36,374 nucleotides of DNA, taken from Lachnospiraceae bacterium. Its GTDB lineage: Bacteria > Bacillota > Clostridia > Lachnospirales > Lachnospiraceae. Made by a program: the position numbers and the translations under genes. Below the pieces are notes generated by a model that saw nothing but the letters and a program-made list of their open reading frames with translations, was not told the origin of the DNA and ran no database searches. The stretch is from the NCBI GenBank assembly GCA_017443065.1, contig JAFSPF010000077.1, forward strand, positions 1-36,374. The letters run 5' to 3'. This document shows positions 8,667 through 16,671 of the stretch, in pieces (positions within the stretch are counted from its first letter, which is position 1; each line of letters opens with the position of its first letter).

Positions 8667-9143
8667 ATGACTGATGAGCAAAAGCAAGCGTATACAAGAC
8701 GCATCAGCGCCGCGAACCGCGCGCAGCTGATCACGATCGTGTTTGACATGACGCTGGACTATATGGAGGAGGGCGCGGAAGCGCTGCGCGCGCAGGAGGA
8801 GGAGGCCGCGGAGGCCGCGCTGAAGCGCGCAAGGAACTGCCTGAACGATCTGCTGGACAGTCTGGACATGCAGTATGAGCTCTCCCTCGGGCTGCGCGAG
8901 CTGTATCTGTTTGCAAACCGGCAGCTGATTCTGGCGGAGGCGCGCAGACACACGGAGCCGGTGGCGCATGCCAGGCGCGTGATCGAAAAGCTCCGCGAGG
9001 CCTGGGTGCAGATTGAGCAGGCGGACGTGTCCGAAGCCTCCTTTGACAACGCGCAGACCGTGTATGCGGGTTTGACCTACGGCAAGGGGACGCTGAACGA
9101 AAGCGTGGCGGATCCCGCATCCAACCGGGGTTTGCAGGCATAA
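8667..9143 (+). CDS. fliS: Flagellar export chaperone FliS
   Basis: FliS binds the C-terminal helix of flagellin in the cytoplasm, keeps it unpolymerised and delivers it to the export gate. The 158-residue protein is all helical. It has the FliS-like start AYTRRISAANRAQLITIVFD, followed by acidic helices and a helix rich in Leu/Arg (YELSLGLRELYLFANRQLIL). It is somewhat longer than usual (typically 120-135 residues), with a Gly/Ala-rich tail. The start has AAAGGAG six bases upstream, overlapping the flagellin stop, so the two genes are translationally linked. Identification rests on pattern plus position next to flagellin. Confidence 0.85.
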   Translation: MTDEQKQAYTRRISAANRAQLITIVFDMTLDYMEEGAEALRAQEEEAAEAALKRARNCLNDLLDSLDMQYELSLGLRELYLFANRQLILAEARRHTEPVAHARRVIEKLREAWVQIEQADVSEASFDNAQTVYAGLTYGKGTLNESVADPASNRGLQA

Positions 9144-9247
9144 GGCGGCGGATTCCGGACGGGAAGAGGCATCGTGCAATTTTCACAAAGGACGGGCACA
9201 GGCCTCGGGAATAATTAACAAAATCTAAAAATCGAATAAAAAAGCAC

Positions 9248-9276
9248 TTTACAAACGGCGCGGCATCTGCTATGAT
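9248..9276 (+). promoter_or_regulatory. Sigma-A promoter of the Tad operon
   Basis: TTTACA (9248-9253), a 17-nt spacer and TATGAT (9271-9276) match the sigma-A consensus at 5 of 6 positions in each box. It predicts a leader of about 140 nt before the first Tad gene at 9425. The AT-rich stretch at 9210-9247 just upstream could act as an UP element. Confidence 0.75.
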
Positions 9277-9376
9277 CCGAATTGTTCACGGCAGACCGCG
9301 CTTCTTTGCGCATTCGCGTCGCCGGTTCATACGCACGAAACAGCATCCGTGCACTTACCAACAAAAACCGCACAAA

Positions 9377-9415
9377 GGCGGAGCAGGACATCCGCCGGGT
9401 GCCCATAACAAGGAG
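9377..9415 (+). promoter_or_regulatory. Tad operon leader hairpin, candidate two-site CsrA target
   Basis: GGCGGA (9377-9382) and TCCGCC (9391-9396) form a perfect 6-bp stem with the loop GCAGGACA, which displays GGA at 9386-9388. The ribosome site AAGGAG (9410-9415) holds a second GGA 27 nt further on. The arrangement closely copies that of the flagellin leader at 7407-7448. Confidence 0.45.
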
Positions 9416-9424
9416 TATATCATC

Positions 9425-9841
9425 ATGACATTATCGACGGTCGTACTGTCCGTGCTGCTCTTCGCGGCGGCGATGACGGACCTGTTACACAACAAAATCT
9501 ACAACGCGCATACGGTGGCGATGCTTGCCGCCGGACTTCTGACAAGCGTGATCACGGGCGGCTTCGGTGCGCTCCCCTCTGCACTGCTGTCCGCCCTCAT
9601 CACCTTTGCGCTGATGCTGCCGGTCTATCTGATCAAAGGGATCGGCGCGGGAGACGTCAAGCTTCTGACGGGAGCGGCGGCCTTTCTGGTTCCCGCGCAG
9701 CTCCCGGCCTTCATCGGCGTTTCCTTTGTACTGGCGGCGGTGTACGGCGCGGGGAGGCTCGTTGTCAGCCGCGGAAAGAGAAGGACCATCCGCTTTGCGG
9801 TGCCCGTCTTTCTGTCCGGGGTCATTCTTTGCGCGGTATAA
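9425..9841 (+). CDS. tadV: Prepilin peptidase, A24 family (TadV/CpaA type)
   Basis: This membrane aspartyl protease removes the leader peptide of Flp-type prepilins. The frame is open upstream, but the ATG at 9425 (MTLSTVVLSVLLF) has AAGGAG nine bases before it and starts directly in the first membrane helix. The 138-residue protein has several hydrophobic segments. It shows the two catalytic aspartates: Asp19 in MTDLLHNKI and Asp77 in the GxGD motif (GIGAGDVKLL). As in TadV/CpaA proteins, the cytoplasmic methyltransferase domain of PilD is absent. It is the first gene of the Tad operon, and tadZ follows after 12 nt. Confidence 0.92.
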   Translation: MTLSTVVLSVLLFAAAMTDLLHNKIYNAHTVAMLAAGLLTSVITGGFGALPSALLSALITFALMLPVYLIKGIGAGDVKLLTGAAAFLVPAQLPAFIGVSFVLAAVYGAGRLVVSRGKRRTIRFAVPVFLSGVILCAV

Positions 9842-9853
9842 GGAGGAGCGGAC

Positions 9854-10855
9854 ATGATACACATTTATCTTTGTGATCCGGACGCCGTGTACCTGGCAAG
9901 GCTCCACGGCTATCTGAAGGAGCATTTGCAGCTTGCGGTTCGGATCTCGGAATACACGGACCCGCGGTATCTCGCGGATGTAAAGGCGGACGGCGGAAAA
10001 ACGCTGCTGGTGGCGGATGAGGACTTTGCGGAAGTCATTGATCCGGAAGCCTATGACAACATTCTGTGGATTTGTGCGGAAGGAGCGCAGGAGGAGACGG
10101 TAACGGAAGGAGGGCCGTCGGTGCAGCGCATTTCCCGCTACGGAAAGGCTTCGGACATCGTTTCCAAGATGCTGTCGATGCCGGTCTTTTCGGAGGGGAA
10201 CTTCCGTACCGCAGGGATGAAGGGCTGTGAGACGAAACTGATCGGCTATTACTCCCCGCTTTCCCGCTGTCTGCAGACCTCGCTGGCGATCGCGACGGGC
10301 CAGATGCTGGGCGCGTCGCACCGGGTGTTCTATCTCAACTTTGACGCCTTTCCCGCGGGGAACCTGTCGGCGGAAAGGGGGAATCTGGCGGACCTGCTGT
10401 ATTACCACAGCTGTGATCCGGAGGCGCTGCCCTTAAAAATCGAGCAGATGAAGCAGCGCCTCGGCTCCCTTTATTACATTCCGCCGGCGGAAAGCTTTCT
10501 GCAGACGGAGGGGGTGGCGGGCACGGAGTGGCTCACGCTGATCCGGGCGATCGCAAGGACCGCGCAGCCGGAGTATCTGCTGCTGGATTTGAAGACGCAT
10601 GTGGCGGGCATCATGGAGATCCTTTCCCTCTGCGACGAAATCATCACGATCACGGGCGCGGATGCCCGGGACAGGGAGAAAATCGCGTCCTACCGGCGCG
10701 TCCTGGCCCTCGGGGACGGGGAGGAAATCCTGCGCAGGACAAGGTTTTGCGCACTGCCGCGCGGCCCCCTTCTGCCGAAGCACCCGGCGATGCTCTCCGA
10801 CAGTCCGCTTGCGCAGATCATCCGGAAGGAGGGACTGGTGCCGTATGGAGCGTGA
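9854..10855 (+). CDS. tadZ: TadZ/CpaE-like protein with degenerate P-loop
   Basis: TadZ proteins are MinD/ParA relatives that place the pilus machine at its site in the cell. Residues 1-110 look like a receiver-like alpha/beta domain without a clear phosphoacceptor context (MIHIYLCDPDAVYLARLHGY). Residues about 125-325 form the MinD-like domain (KLIGYYSPLSRCLQTSLAIA, then VFYLNFDAF and EYLLLDLKTH). The Walker A region reads SPLSRCLQTS, so the key lysine of GKT is Gln141 and the glycines are lost. ATP binding is therefore likely altered or absent. The gene lies between the peptidase and tadA and overlaps tadA by 11 nt. The family call rests on fold pattern and operon position. Confidence 0.85.
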   Translation: MIHIYLCDPDAVYLARLHGYLKEHLQLAVRISEYTDPRYLADVKADGGKTLLVADEDFAEVIDPEAYDNILWICAEGAQEETVTEGGPSVQRISRYGKASDIVSKMLSMPVFSEGNFRTAGMKGCETKLIGYYSPLSRCLQTSLAIATGQMLGASHRVFYLNFDAFPAGNLSAERGNLADLLYYHSCDPEALPLKIEQMKQRLGSLYYIPPAESFLQTEGVAGTEWLTLIRAIARTAQPEYLLLDLKTHVAGIMEILSLCDEIITITGADARDREKIASYRRVLALGDGEEILRRTRFCALPRGPLLPKHPAMLSDSPLAQIIRKEGLVPYGA

Positions 10856-12107
10856 AGTGACAAAGGAAACGCGCAGGAACGACAGACAGGAGCTCCGGGA
10901 CGCGGTCTATGCGGCCATCGACTTTTCGCATGACACAAGTGATGAGGAGATCTATGCCCTGATTGACGCGAAAATGGCCGCGGGAGAGCGGATGCGGCGC
11001 CTCACGATTGCGGAGCGCAGGAAGCTGCGCAGGGAGGTCTTCGCGGAAATCCGCGAGCTGGACGTGCTGCAGGCGCTGCTGGATGACCCTGAGGTCACGG
11101 AGATCATGGTGAACGGCCCGGAGCAGATTTTCATCGAACGGGCGGGACGCCTGCAAAAGTATGATGCGCGTTTTTCCGGCGTGGAGCGCCTCGGGGACGT
11201 GATCCAGAGGATTGTGGCCTCCTGCAACCGCACGGTGAACGAGGCCTCCCCGATCGTGGATGCGAGGCTGAAGGGTGCGCGTGTCAATGTGGTCCTGAAG
11301 CCCGTCGCCCTGAACGGCCCGATCCTTACGATCCGGCGCTTTCCGCAGAAACGTATCGACATGGAAGCGCTGATCGCATACGGTGCCGTCAGTCCCTTCC
11401 TTGCGGCATGGCTGAATGTCATGGTGAAGGCGGGCTACAACATCTTTGTCTCCGGCGGCACGGGGAGCGGCAAGACCACCTTTTTGAACGCCCTTTCCGA
11501 CGCCATCCCCGCGGACGCCAGGGTCATCACGATCGAGGACAGCGCGGAGCTGCAGATCACCCATGTGGAAAATCTGGTGTCGCTGGAGGTGCGCGCCGCC
11601 GGGATGACGGACTGCAGGGAAATCACGATCCGCGATCTGATCAAAGCCTCCCTCCGGATGCGCCCGGACCGCATCGTGGTCGGCGAGGTGCGCGGGGAAG
11701 AGGCGATCGACATGATTCAGGCGATGAACACGGGCCACGACGGCTCCATGTCCACGGGGCACGCCAATTCCACAAAGGACATGCTGCACCGTCTGGAAAC
11801 CATGATTCTCATGGGGATGGAGATTCCGCTCGCGGCGGTCCGGGGGCAGCTGGCGGCGGGGATTGACCTGATCGTGCACCTGGGGAGGCTCAGGGATCAT
11901 TCGAGGAAGGTGCTGGAGATTGCCGAGGTGACGGGACGGACGGAGGCCGGCACGGGAGAAATTGAGACAAGGACATTATATCGTTTTCGGGAGACAGGAT
12001 ATGACGAAAAAGAACAGATTACAGGTGTGTGGACGCGGGAAGCGCCCCTTGAAAAAACAGGAAAGCTCAAGGCTGCGGGGCTTGCCCTTCCGGCTGACAA
12101 AGCGTGA
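10845..12107 (+). CDS. tadA: TadA/CpaF secretion ATPase
   Basis: TadA is the hexameric cytoplasmic ATPase that powers Flp pilus assembly. The ATG at 10845 overlaps the tadZ stop and has AAGGAGGG 11 bases upstream; it gives a normal 420-residue protein. Motifs in order: Walker A GGTGSGKT (204-211), Asp box ITIEDSAEL (228-236), Walker B RIVVGEVRG (276-284) and His box TGHDGSMSTGHA (296-307). The N-terminal domain (ITEIMVNGP-like segment near residue 85) is also typical. The C-terminal tail after residue 380 is read from DNA that also encodes the start of tadB. The tail keeps the LEKTG-type ending seen in related clostridial TadA proteins, so it looks real. Confidence 0.96.
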   Translation: MEREVTKETRRNDRQELRDAVYAAIDFSHDTSDEEIYALIDAKMAAGERMRRLTIAERRKLRREVFAEIRELDVLQALLDDPEVTEIMVNGPEQIFIERAGRLQKYDARFSGVERLGDVIQRIVASCNRTVNEASPIVDARLKGARVNVVLKPVALNGPILTIRRFPQKRIDMEALIAYGAVSPFLAAWLNVMVKAGYNIFVSGGTGSGKTTFLNALSDAIPADARVITIEDSAELQITHVENLVSLEVRAAGMTDCREITIRDLIKASLRMRPDRIVVGEVRGEEAIDMIQAMNTGHDGSMSTGHANSTKDMLHRLETMILMGMEIPLAAVRGQLAAGIDLIVHLGRLRDHSRKVLEIAEVTGRTEAGTGEIETRTLYRFRETGYDEKEQITGVWTREAPLEKTGKLKAAGLALPADKA

Positions 12108-12807
12108 CGTAAAGCCGCTGCTGACGGGCCTGTCCGTTCTGGTGCTGCTGGCCCTGCTCTTCTATGATTCGCTCCTTGCCCTCCCCCTGCTGCTGCCGCT
12201 GCTGAAGCCCTGGCTGAAGCAGGAGCGGGAGCGGATGGAAACGGACCGCGCCAGGCAGATCGGCCTCCGCTTCAAGGACGCGATCTTAAGCATTGCCGCC
12301 TCGCAGCGCGCGGGTTATTCCGTGGAGAATGCCGTGGCGGAAGCGGGGAAGGACATGGCCCTGCTCTACGGTGCGGACAGCGACATCTGTCACGAGCTCG
12401 GGATCATCCTGCAGGGACTGCACCACAACCGCAGCATGGAGGAGATGCTGGAGCGCTTTGCGGCAAGAAGCGGCCATCCGGACATCCGCGAATTTGCGGA
12501 GGTCTTCCGGATTGCCAGGCGCGGCGGCGGCAATCTGCCGGCCGTGATCGCGGACACCGCGACGGTGATTGCGGACCGCGTGGAGTGTGAACGGCAGATC
12601 CGCGTGATGATTGCAGGAAAGCGCCTGGAGGCGCGGCTGATGCAGTTTGTGCCGCTCTTCATCATCTTTTACATCGGCTTCACGAACCCGGGCTTCTTCG
12701 ATCCCCTGTACCACAATCTCTTCGGCATCGCTTTTATGAGCGTGGCCCTGGGGGTGTATCTGGCGGCGTATTTCATGATGGAGCGGATGGTGCACATCCG
12801 CCTGTGA
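12001..12807 (+). CDS. tadB: TadB inner-membrane platform protein
   Basis: TadB and TadC form the membrane platform of the Tad machine and carry T2SS-F domains. From the ATG at 12001 the protein has 268 residues: a basic N-terminus, two hydrophobic segments (about 38-70), a helical cytoplasmic T2SSF domain (about 90-210, with AGYSVENAVAEAGKDM and EVFRIARRGGGNLPAVI) and two C-terminal membrane segments (about 215-260, containing YIGFTNPGFFDPLYHN). The frame is open 39 nt further upstream, but 12001 has a GGGAG/AGG site. This start makes the gene overlap tadA by 107 nt in another frame. A later non-ATG start would shorten the overlap. Confidence 0.92.
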   Translation: MTKKNRLQVCGRGKRPLKKQESSRLRGLPFRLTKRDVKPLLTGLSVLVLLALLFYDSLLALPLLLPLLKPWLKQERERMETDRARQIGLRFKDAILSIAASQRAGYSVENAVAEAGKDMALLYGADSDICHELGIILQGLHHNRSMEEMLERFAARSGHPDIREFAEVFRIARRGGGNLPAVIADTATVIADRVECERQIRVMIAGKRLEARLMQFVPLFIIFYIGFTNPGFFDPLYHNLFGIAFMSVALGVYLAAYFMMERMVHIRL

Positions 12808-12817
12808 GGAGGAGAGA

Positions 12818-14149
12818 ATGAAAAAAGGAAATGACCGCCTGACACGCATGCTGCGGGAGGCGGGAACAAAACTCTATCTGCGCGTTTTTCAAAGGGTCCT
12901 TCCCGCAAAGCCCCATACGAAGCGCATGCTGCATTTGAGCGGCGGGGAAACGGCGGAGGAGCATTACGGCAAAAAAATCACGGGCGCACTCGGCGTGCTG
13001 CTCATGGGAGGGCTTCTGGTCTTCCTCAGCGGCGCGGGACTAACGCAGGAGGAGACCTTTACGGAGATGGCAAGGGCGACCTACGGCGGCGGAACCGCAA
13101 GGGAGACCCTGGAAGCGCAGACGCCGGAGGGAGTAAGCCTCGGGGAATACGATGTCACGGTGGAGGCAAGGCGCTATACGCCGGAGGAGGCGGAGCTGCT
13201 GTATGACGAAGCCTTTGCGGCGCTGGAAAAGGTGCTTCCCGGGGAGAATGCCTCCCTGCAGGCGGTGACCGGCAATCTGCACCTGCCGGAAAGCCTTCCG
13301 GGCTACCCCTTCCGGATTGACTACACAAGCAGTGACGGCACGCATCTGCGCTCCGACGGGACGGTGCTGAACCGTTATGTTCCGGAGGAGGGCGTTCCGG
13401 TGACGCTGACGGCGGGTCTTTCCTACGACAGGGACCGCAGGACGAAAACCTGGGAGCTGACGATTCTTCCGCCGGCGTTTAGTGAGGAGGAGTATCTACG
13501 CACGCAGCTGGAAAAGGCCCTGCAGTCCGCGGAGGAGGACAGCGCGCATGCGGAGGCCGTGACGCTTCCCGCGGAGGTGGAGGGGGAGGAGATTGTCTGG
13601 AAGCGCGCGGAGGAGGACAGACGGCCGCTGCTTCTGCTGCTGACGGTGATTGCGGCCGCGCTGGTATTCTTTGTGCCGGACCGCAGTCTGCAAAAGCGGA
13701 TGAAGCAGCGGGAGGAAGCGCTCCGCACGGCATACCCGGCCTTTGTTTCCCGCCTCGCCCTTTACCTCGGTGCCGGGATGACCCTGCGCGCGGCCTTCCT
13801 GAAGATGGCGGAGGCCGAGGAGGAGGGCACGCAGCTGAAGGCGGAGCTGGCGCTGGTGGCGGGGTGGCTGATCAACGGCGTGCCGGAGCGGGAGGCCTTC
13901 GAACGTTTCTCGAACCGCGTGGGGCTGACCCCCTACACGAAGCTGACGGCGCTGCTGACGCAGAACCTGGAGAAGGGGACGGCCCTGATTCCCCTGATCC
14001 GCGCGGAGGCGGCGGCGCAGACAACGCTCCGCCTCGATGCCGCGAGGGTGCGCGGCGAACAGACGGCGACGCGGCTGATGCTGCCGATGATGCTGATGCT
14101 CGGCGTCGTGATGGTACTCATTATGGTACCGGCATTTCTATCGTTTTAA
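12818..14149 (+). CDS. tadC: TadC-like platform protein with large external insertion
   Basis: This second T2SSF-type platform protein partners TadB. The 443-residue protein has a membrane segment at about 54-74, an insertion of about 195 residues (75-269), a second segment at 270-288, a helical T2SSF domain (about 295-415, with LALYLGAGMTLRAAFLKMAE) and a C-terminal segment (420-443). The insertion should lie outside the cell. It is Glu/Thr-rich and beta-like (PFRIDYTSSDGTHLRSDGTV), with no known domain that I recognise. Standard TadC proteins are near 300 residues; the extra length is common in the clostridial type. It starts with GGAGGAG ten bases after tadB. Confidence 0.85.
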   Translation: MKKGNDRLTRMLREAGTKLYLRVFQRVLPAKPHTKRMLHLSGGETAEEHYGKKITGALGVLLMGGLLVFLSGAGLTQEETFTEMARATYGGGTARETLEAQTPEGVSLGEYDVTVEARRYTPEEAELLYDEAFAALEKVLPGENASLQAVTGNLHLPESLPGYPFRIDYTSSDGTHLRSDGTVLNRYVPEEGVPVTLTAGLSYDRDRRTKTWELTILPPAFSEEEYLRTQLEKALQSAEEDSAHAEAVTLPAEVEGEEIVWKRAEEDRRPLLLLLTVIAAALVFFVPDRSLQKRMKQREEALRTAYPAFVSRLALYLGAGMTLRAAFLKMAEAEEEGTQLKAELALVAGWLINGVPEREAFERFSNRVGLTPYTKLTALLTQNLEKGTALIPLIRAEAAAQTTLRLDAARVRGEQTATRLMLPMMLMLGVVMVLIMVPAFLSF

Positions 14150-14179
14150 CAACAACACAACAAAGAGAGGAGAAAACGC

Positions 14180-14356
14180 ATGAAAAACTTTATCAAAAAC
14201 TTCTGGCAGGATGAATCCGGCATGGGCACGATCGAGGTGATTCTGATCATCGTCGTGCTGATCGGCCTGGTGATCGTGTTCAAGAAGGAAATCAACGGGA
14301 TTGTTCAGGACGTGGTCAATCACATCAAATCGGATGCGCAGTCGGTTTACAACTGA
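14180..14356 (+). CDS. flp: Flp-type IVb pilin precursor
   Basis: This is the main pilin of the Tad pilus, only 58 residues long. It has a short basic leader ending in ESG, then a mature start MGTIE with Glu at +5, followed by an unbroken hydrophobic helix (VILIIVVLIGLVIVF) and a short polar tail. This is the standard substrate layout for the A24 peptidases encoded in the operon; cleavage is predicted after Gly14. The ribosome site GAGGAG lies eight bases before the ATG. The gene ends inside the start of the next gene, overlapping it by 23 nt. Confidence 0.93.
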   Translation: MKNFIKNFWQDESGMGTIEVILIIVVLIGLVIVFKKEINGIVQDVVNHIKSDAQSVYN

Positions 14357-15770
14357 CGGCTATCTGACGGTAACGCTCTCGCTCGTACTGACCGTGCTGC
14401 TGTCCTTTGTCCTCGCCTTCTTTTCCAGCGCGAGGACGGGCGCGGCAAAGGTACGGGCGGAGTGCGTGACCGGCATCGCCCTGGATGCGGTGCTTGCGGA
14501 GTATAACCGGGCGCTCTTCGACCGCTATGATCTGCTGTTTCTTGACACGTCCTACGGCTCGGCGGTCGCGGACACTTCCCAAACGGAGGAGCATCTCCGC
14601 AAGTACGTCCAGAAAAACCTTTCCGCAAGCACGGCCGGGGAGCTTGCGGGCAGCGCCCGATTTACGGGGCTTTCCTGCACCGGCGTGAAGATTCCGTCCT
14701 ATGTGCGCGCCACCGACGGCAACGGGGCGGTGCTGCGCAGGCAGATTCTGGAATACATGCGGGCGGAGCCCGTGGAAAACGCGCTGGCGGAGGCGACGGA
14801 AAATTTGAACCTCCTGCGCGCACAGGGCTATGACACGCGGGATGTGGCCTCCGAAATGACGGCGCAGTATGCCGAACTGGAACAGACCTTCGCGGATGCC
14901 GGCGTCCCGATTGCGGATGCGCAGGAGGATGCCCTGCAGGTGCAGGGGAAGCGCAGCCTCGGCGTACTGACGCTGGCGCATCCGGATAAGGCATCCATCT
15001 CCGATGCGGCCTGTACGCCCTCCGTCTATGTTTCCGGCAGAACGCTTTCGCAGGGCAATGCCTATGCGGGCGGTGAAAACCTCTCCGCGACGGAACGGCT
15101 CCTGATCGATCAGTATTTCACGGAGAAGTGCGGTTATTACGGTGCCGTGCGCGACGGCAGCCGCCTGGACTATCAGCTGGAGTACATGATCGCGGGGAAG
15201 GGCAGTGATTATGAGAACTTAGAGCATGTGGCAAGGACGCTGCTCGCCTGGCGGGAGGCCTCCAACTTTGCCTACATCATGCGGGACGGCGGAAAGAAGG
15301 CGCTGGCGAAGGCCGGAGGGATTGCCGTGGCGGTACTGCTGCTGTCCCCGTCCCTCGAAAAGCCCGTCGAAACGGCCATTCTCTTCGCCTGGAGCTTTGC
15401 GGAGAGCATCGCGGATCTCAGGACGCTTTACAACGGCGGAAGAGTCCCGCTGATCAAAACCAGCGGCACCTGGAAGCTGTCGCTGCTGAACATCCTGTCC
15501 TTCGGCGAGGGCACCCACGGGACAACGGGACTGGATTACGGGGATTATCTGCGGATCCTTCTGCTGATGGAGGATCTGAACAGCAAGACGCTGCGCTTTG
15601 CGGATATCGTGGAGATGGACCTCAGGGAAACGGAGGGCAATCTGAACTTCCGCCTGGACGGCTGTCTGGACTGGCTGAGCGCGGAGGTCAGCTTCAAGAG
15701 CAAAACGGCCTTTCAAGGGACCTTTGTCAGGAAGGGCGGCTACAGCGCACATGAGGAGGCTGCGAAATGA
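14334..15770 (+). CDS. DUF5702-type Tad-associated membrane protein
   Basis: Clostridial Tad loci usually contain a protein of this kind at this place. The frame is open upstream, but the ATG at 14334 (MRSRFTTDGYLTV) puts the start right before the membrane segment (about residues 10-32, LTVTLSLVLTVLLSFVLAFF). No good ribosome site precedes it, and it overlaps the flp gene by 23 nt, so coupling to pilin translation is likely. The rest of the 478 residues should be outside the cell, apart from a second hydrophobic stretch near nt 15290-15400 (AGGIAVAVLLLSPSLEKPVE). The N-terminus resembles TadE/TadG minor pilins. The exact role is unknown. The DUF5702 label is from pattern memory. Confidence 0.75.
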   Translation: MRSRFTTDGYLTVTLSLVLTVLLSFVLAFFSSARTGAAKVRAECVTGIALDAVLAEYNRALFDRYDLLFLDTSYGSAVADTSQTEEHLRKYVQKNLSASTAGELAGSARFTGLSCTGVKIPSYVRATDGNGAVLRRQILEYMRAEPVENALAEATENLNLLRAQGYDTRDVASEMTAQYAELEQTFADAGVPIADAQEDALQVQGKRSLGVLTLAHPDKASISDAACTPSVYVSGRTLSQGNAYAGGENLSATERLLIDQYFTEKCGYYGAVRDGSRLDYQLEYMIAGKGSDYENLEHVARTLLAWREASNFAYIMRDGGKKALAKAGGIAVAVLLLSPSLEKPVETAILFAWSFAESIADLRTLYNGGRVPLIKTSGTWKLSLLNILSFGEGTHGTTGLDYGDYLRILLLMEDLNSKTLRFADIVEMDLRETEGNLNFRLDGCLDWLSAEVSFKSKTAFQGTFVRKGGYSAHEEAAK

Positions 15771-16612
15771 GAAAACTGCGTGAACGGATGCGGAAAACAC
15801 TGCATGCCGCGGTGACGCTGGAGGCGGCGCTGGTCCTGCCAATCTTTCTGTATGTCTTTGTGAACCTGCTGACGCTCTTTGAGGCACTGTATGTGCAGAC
15901 GGGGATTGAGGCGGCCCTGCATCAGGCGGGCCGCGAGCTCGGGCAGATTGCCTTTGACGTCTCCTTCGGGGAGGATGTGCTGAGGAGCGCGGGCACGGAT
16001 ACCATGACGGACGGGACGGCGGGGGCGGTGTTTACCGCCACATACGGCGGGGCCAGAGCGAAGGCGTACCTTGCGGAGGCGAAGACCAACCTGCGCTGCG
16101 TGCGCGGCGGGGAATCCGGCATCTCCTTCCTGCGCTCCGCCCTGTCCGGCGGCGACGGCGAGATCGATCTGATCGCGTCGTATGAGATACAGCCGCTGCT
16201 TCGTCTGATGCCCTTTACCGCCTTTCCGGCGGAGGCCCGGTATTACGGCCATGCCTGGACCGGCTACCGGATTCCGGGGACGGCGGAGGAGGCGGAGGAA
16301 AAGGAGGAAACGGTGTATGTCACGGAGAAGGGAAGCGTGTATCACAGGACGGCGGGCTGCACCTATCTGAAGCCCTCGGTCCGCAGTGTGGATGCGTCTT
16401 CGGTGGAATCCCTGCGCAGCGCCAACGGCGCGATCTACTACCGCTGCGAATCCTGCGGTGCGGGAGCCGCCGGCGCGTATTACGTGACGGATTACGGCAA
16501 CCGCTATCACGGGGACGCTTCCTGCAAAAAGATCCATCATCATGTACTGTCGATTCCCCTGTCGGAAGCGCAGGCACAGGGGAGGCCGCCCTGCAGCAAG
16601 TGCGGCTACTGA
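15767..16612 (+). CDS. tadE: TadE-like pseudopilin with two C-terminal Cys/His modules
   Basis: The N-terminus (AAVTLEAALVLPIFLYVFVN) is the TadE signature: a short basic leader, Glu in the conserved position and a hydrophobic helix. Residues 40-165 form a small mixed domain. After an acidic linker come two tandem modules of about 50 residues. Module 1 has His193, Cys198 and the pair Cys227/Cys230; module 2 has His248, Cys253 and the pair Cys276/Cys279. Both follow the order G-x-x-YH-x4-C ... C-x2-C. This pattern recurs in secreted proteins and resembles Ada-type metal sites, so zinc binding is plausible. The start overlaps the previous stop by 4 nt. Two such modules on a minor pilin are unusual. 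Confidence 0.85.
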   Translation: MRKLRERMRKTLHAAVTLEAALVLPIFLYVFVNLLTLFEALYVQTGIEAALHQAGRELGQIAFDVSFGEDVLRSAGTDTMTDGTAGAVFTATYGGARAKAYLAEAKTNLRCVRGGESGISFLRSALSGGDGEIDLIASYEIQPLLRLMPFTAFPAEARYYGHAWTGYRIPGTAEEAEEKEETVYVTEKGSVYHRTAGCTYLKPSVRSVDASSVESLRSANGAIYYRCESCGAGAAGAYYVTDYGNRYHGDASCKKIHHHVLSIPLSEAQAQGRPPCSKCGY

Positions 16613-16671
16613 AAGAAGGATGACGGAATGAAATGGAAGGACAGCGCACAAAGTGCGGGAAAGGAAATCAT

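Noticed and set aside
9150-9222. Terminator after fliS (GAGGC ... GCCTC)
   Set aside because: Five pairs with a loop of about 30 nt and no T-run; not convincing.
9485-10408. Minus-strand frame of 307 codons opposite the first Tad genes
   Set aside because: It runs antisense to two well-supported genes, has Arg/His/Gln-rich shadow composition and no recognisable domain.
10818-11900. Minus-strand frame of 360 codons opposite tadA
   Set aside because: tadA carries all its motifs on the other strand; this frame is an antisense shadow caused by high GC.
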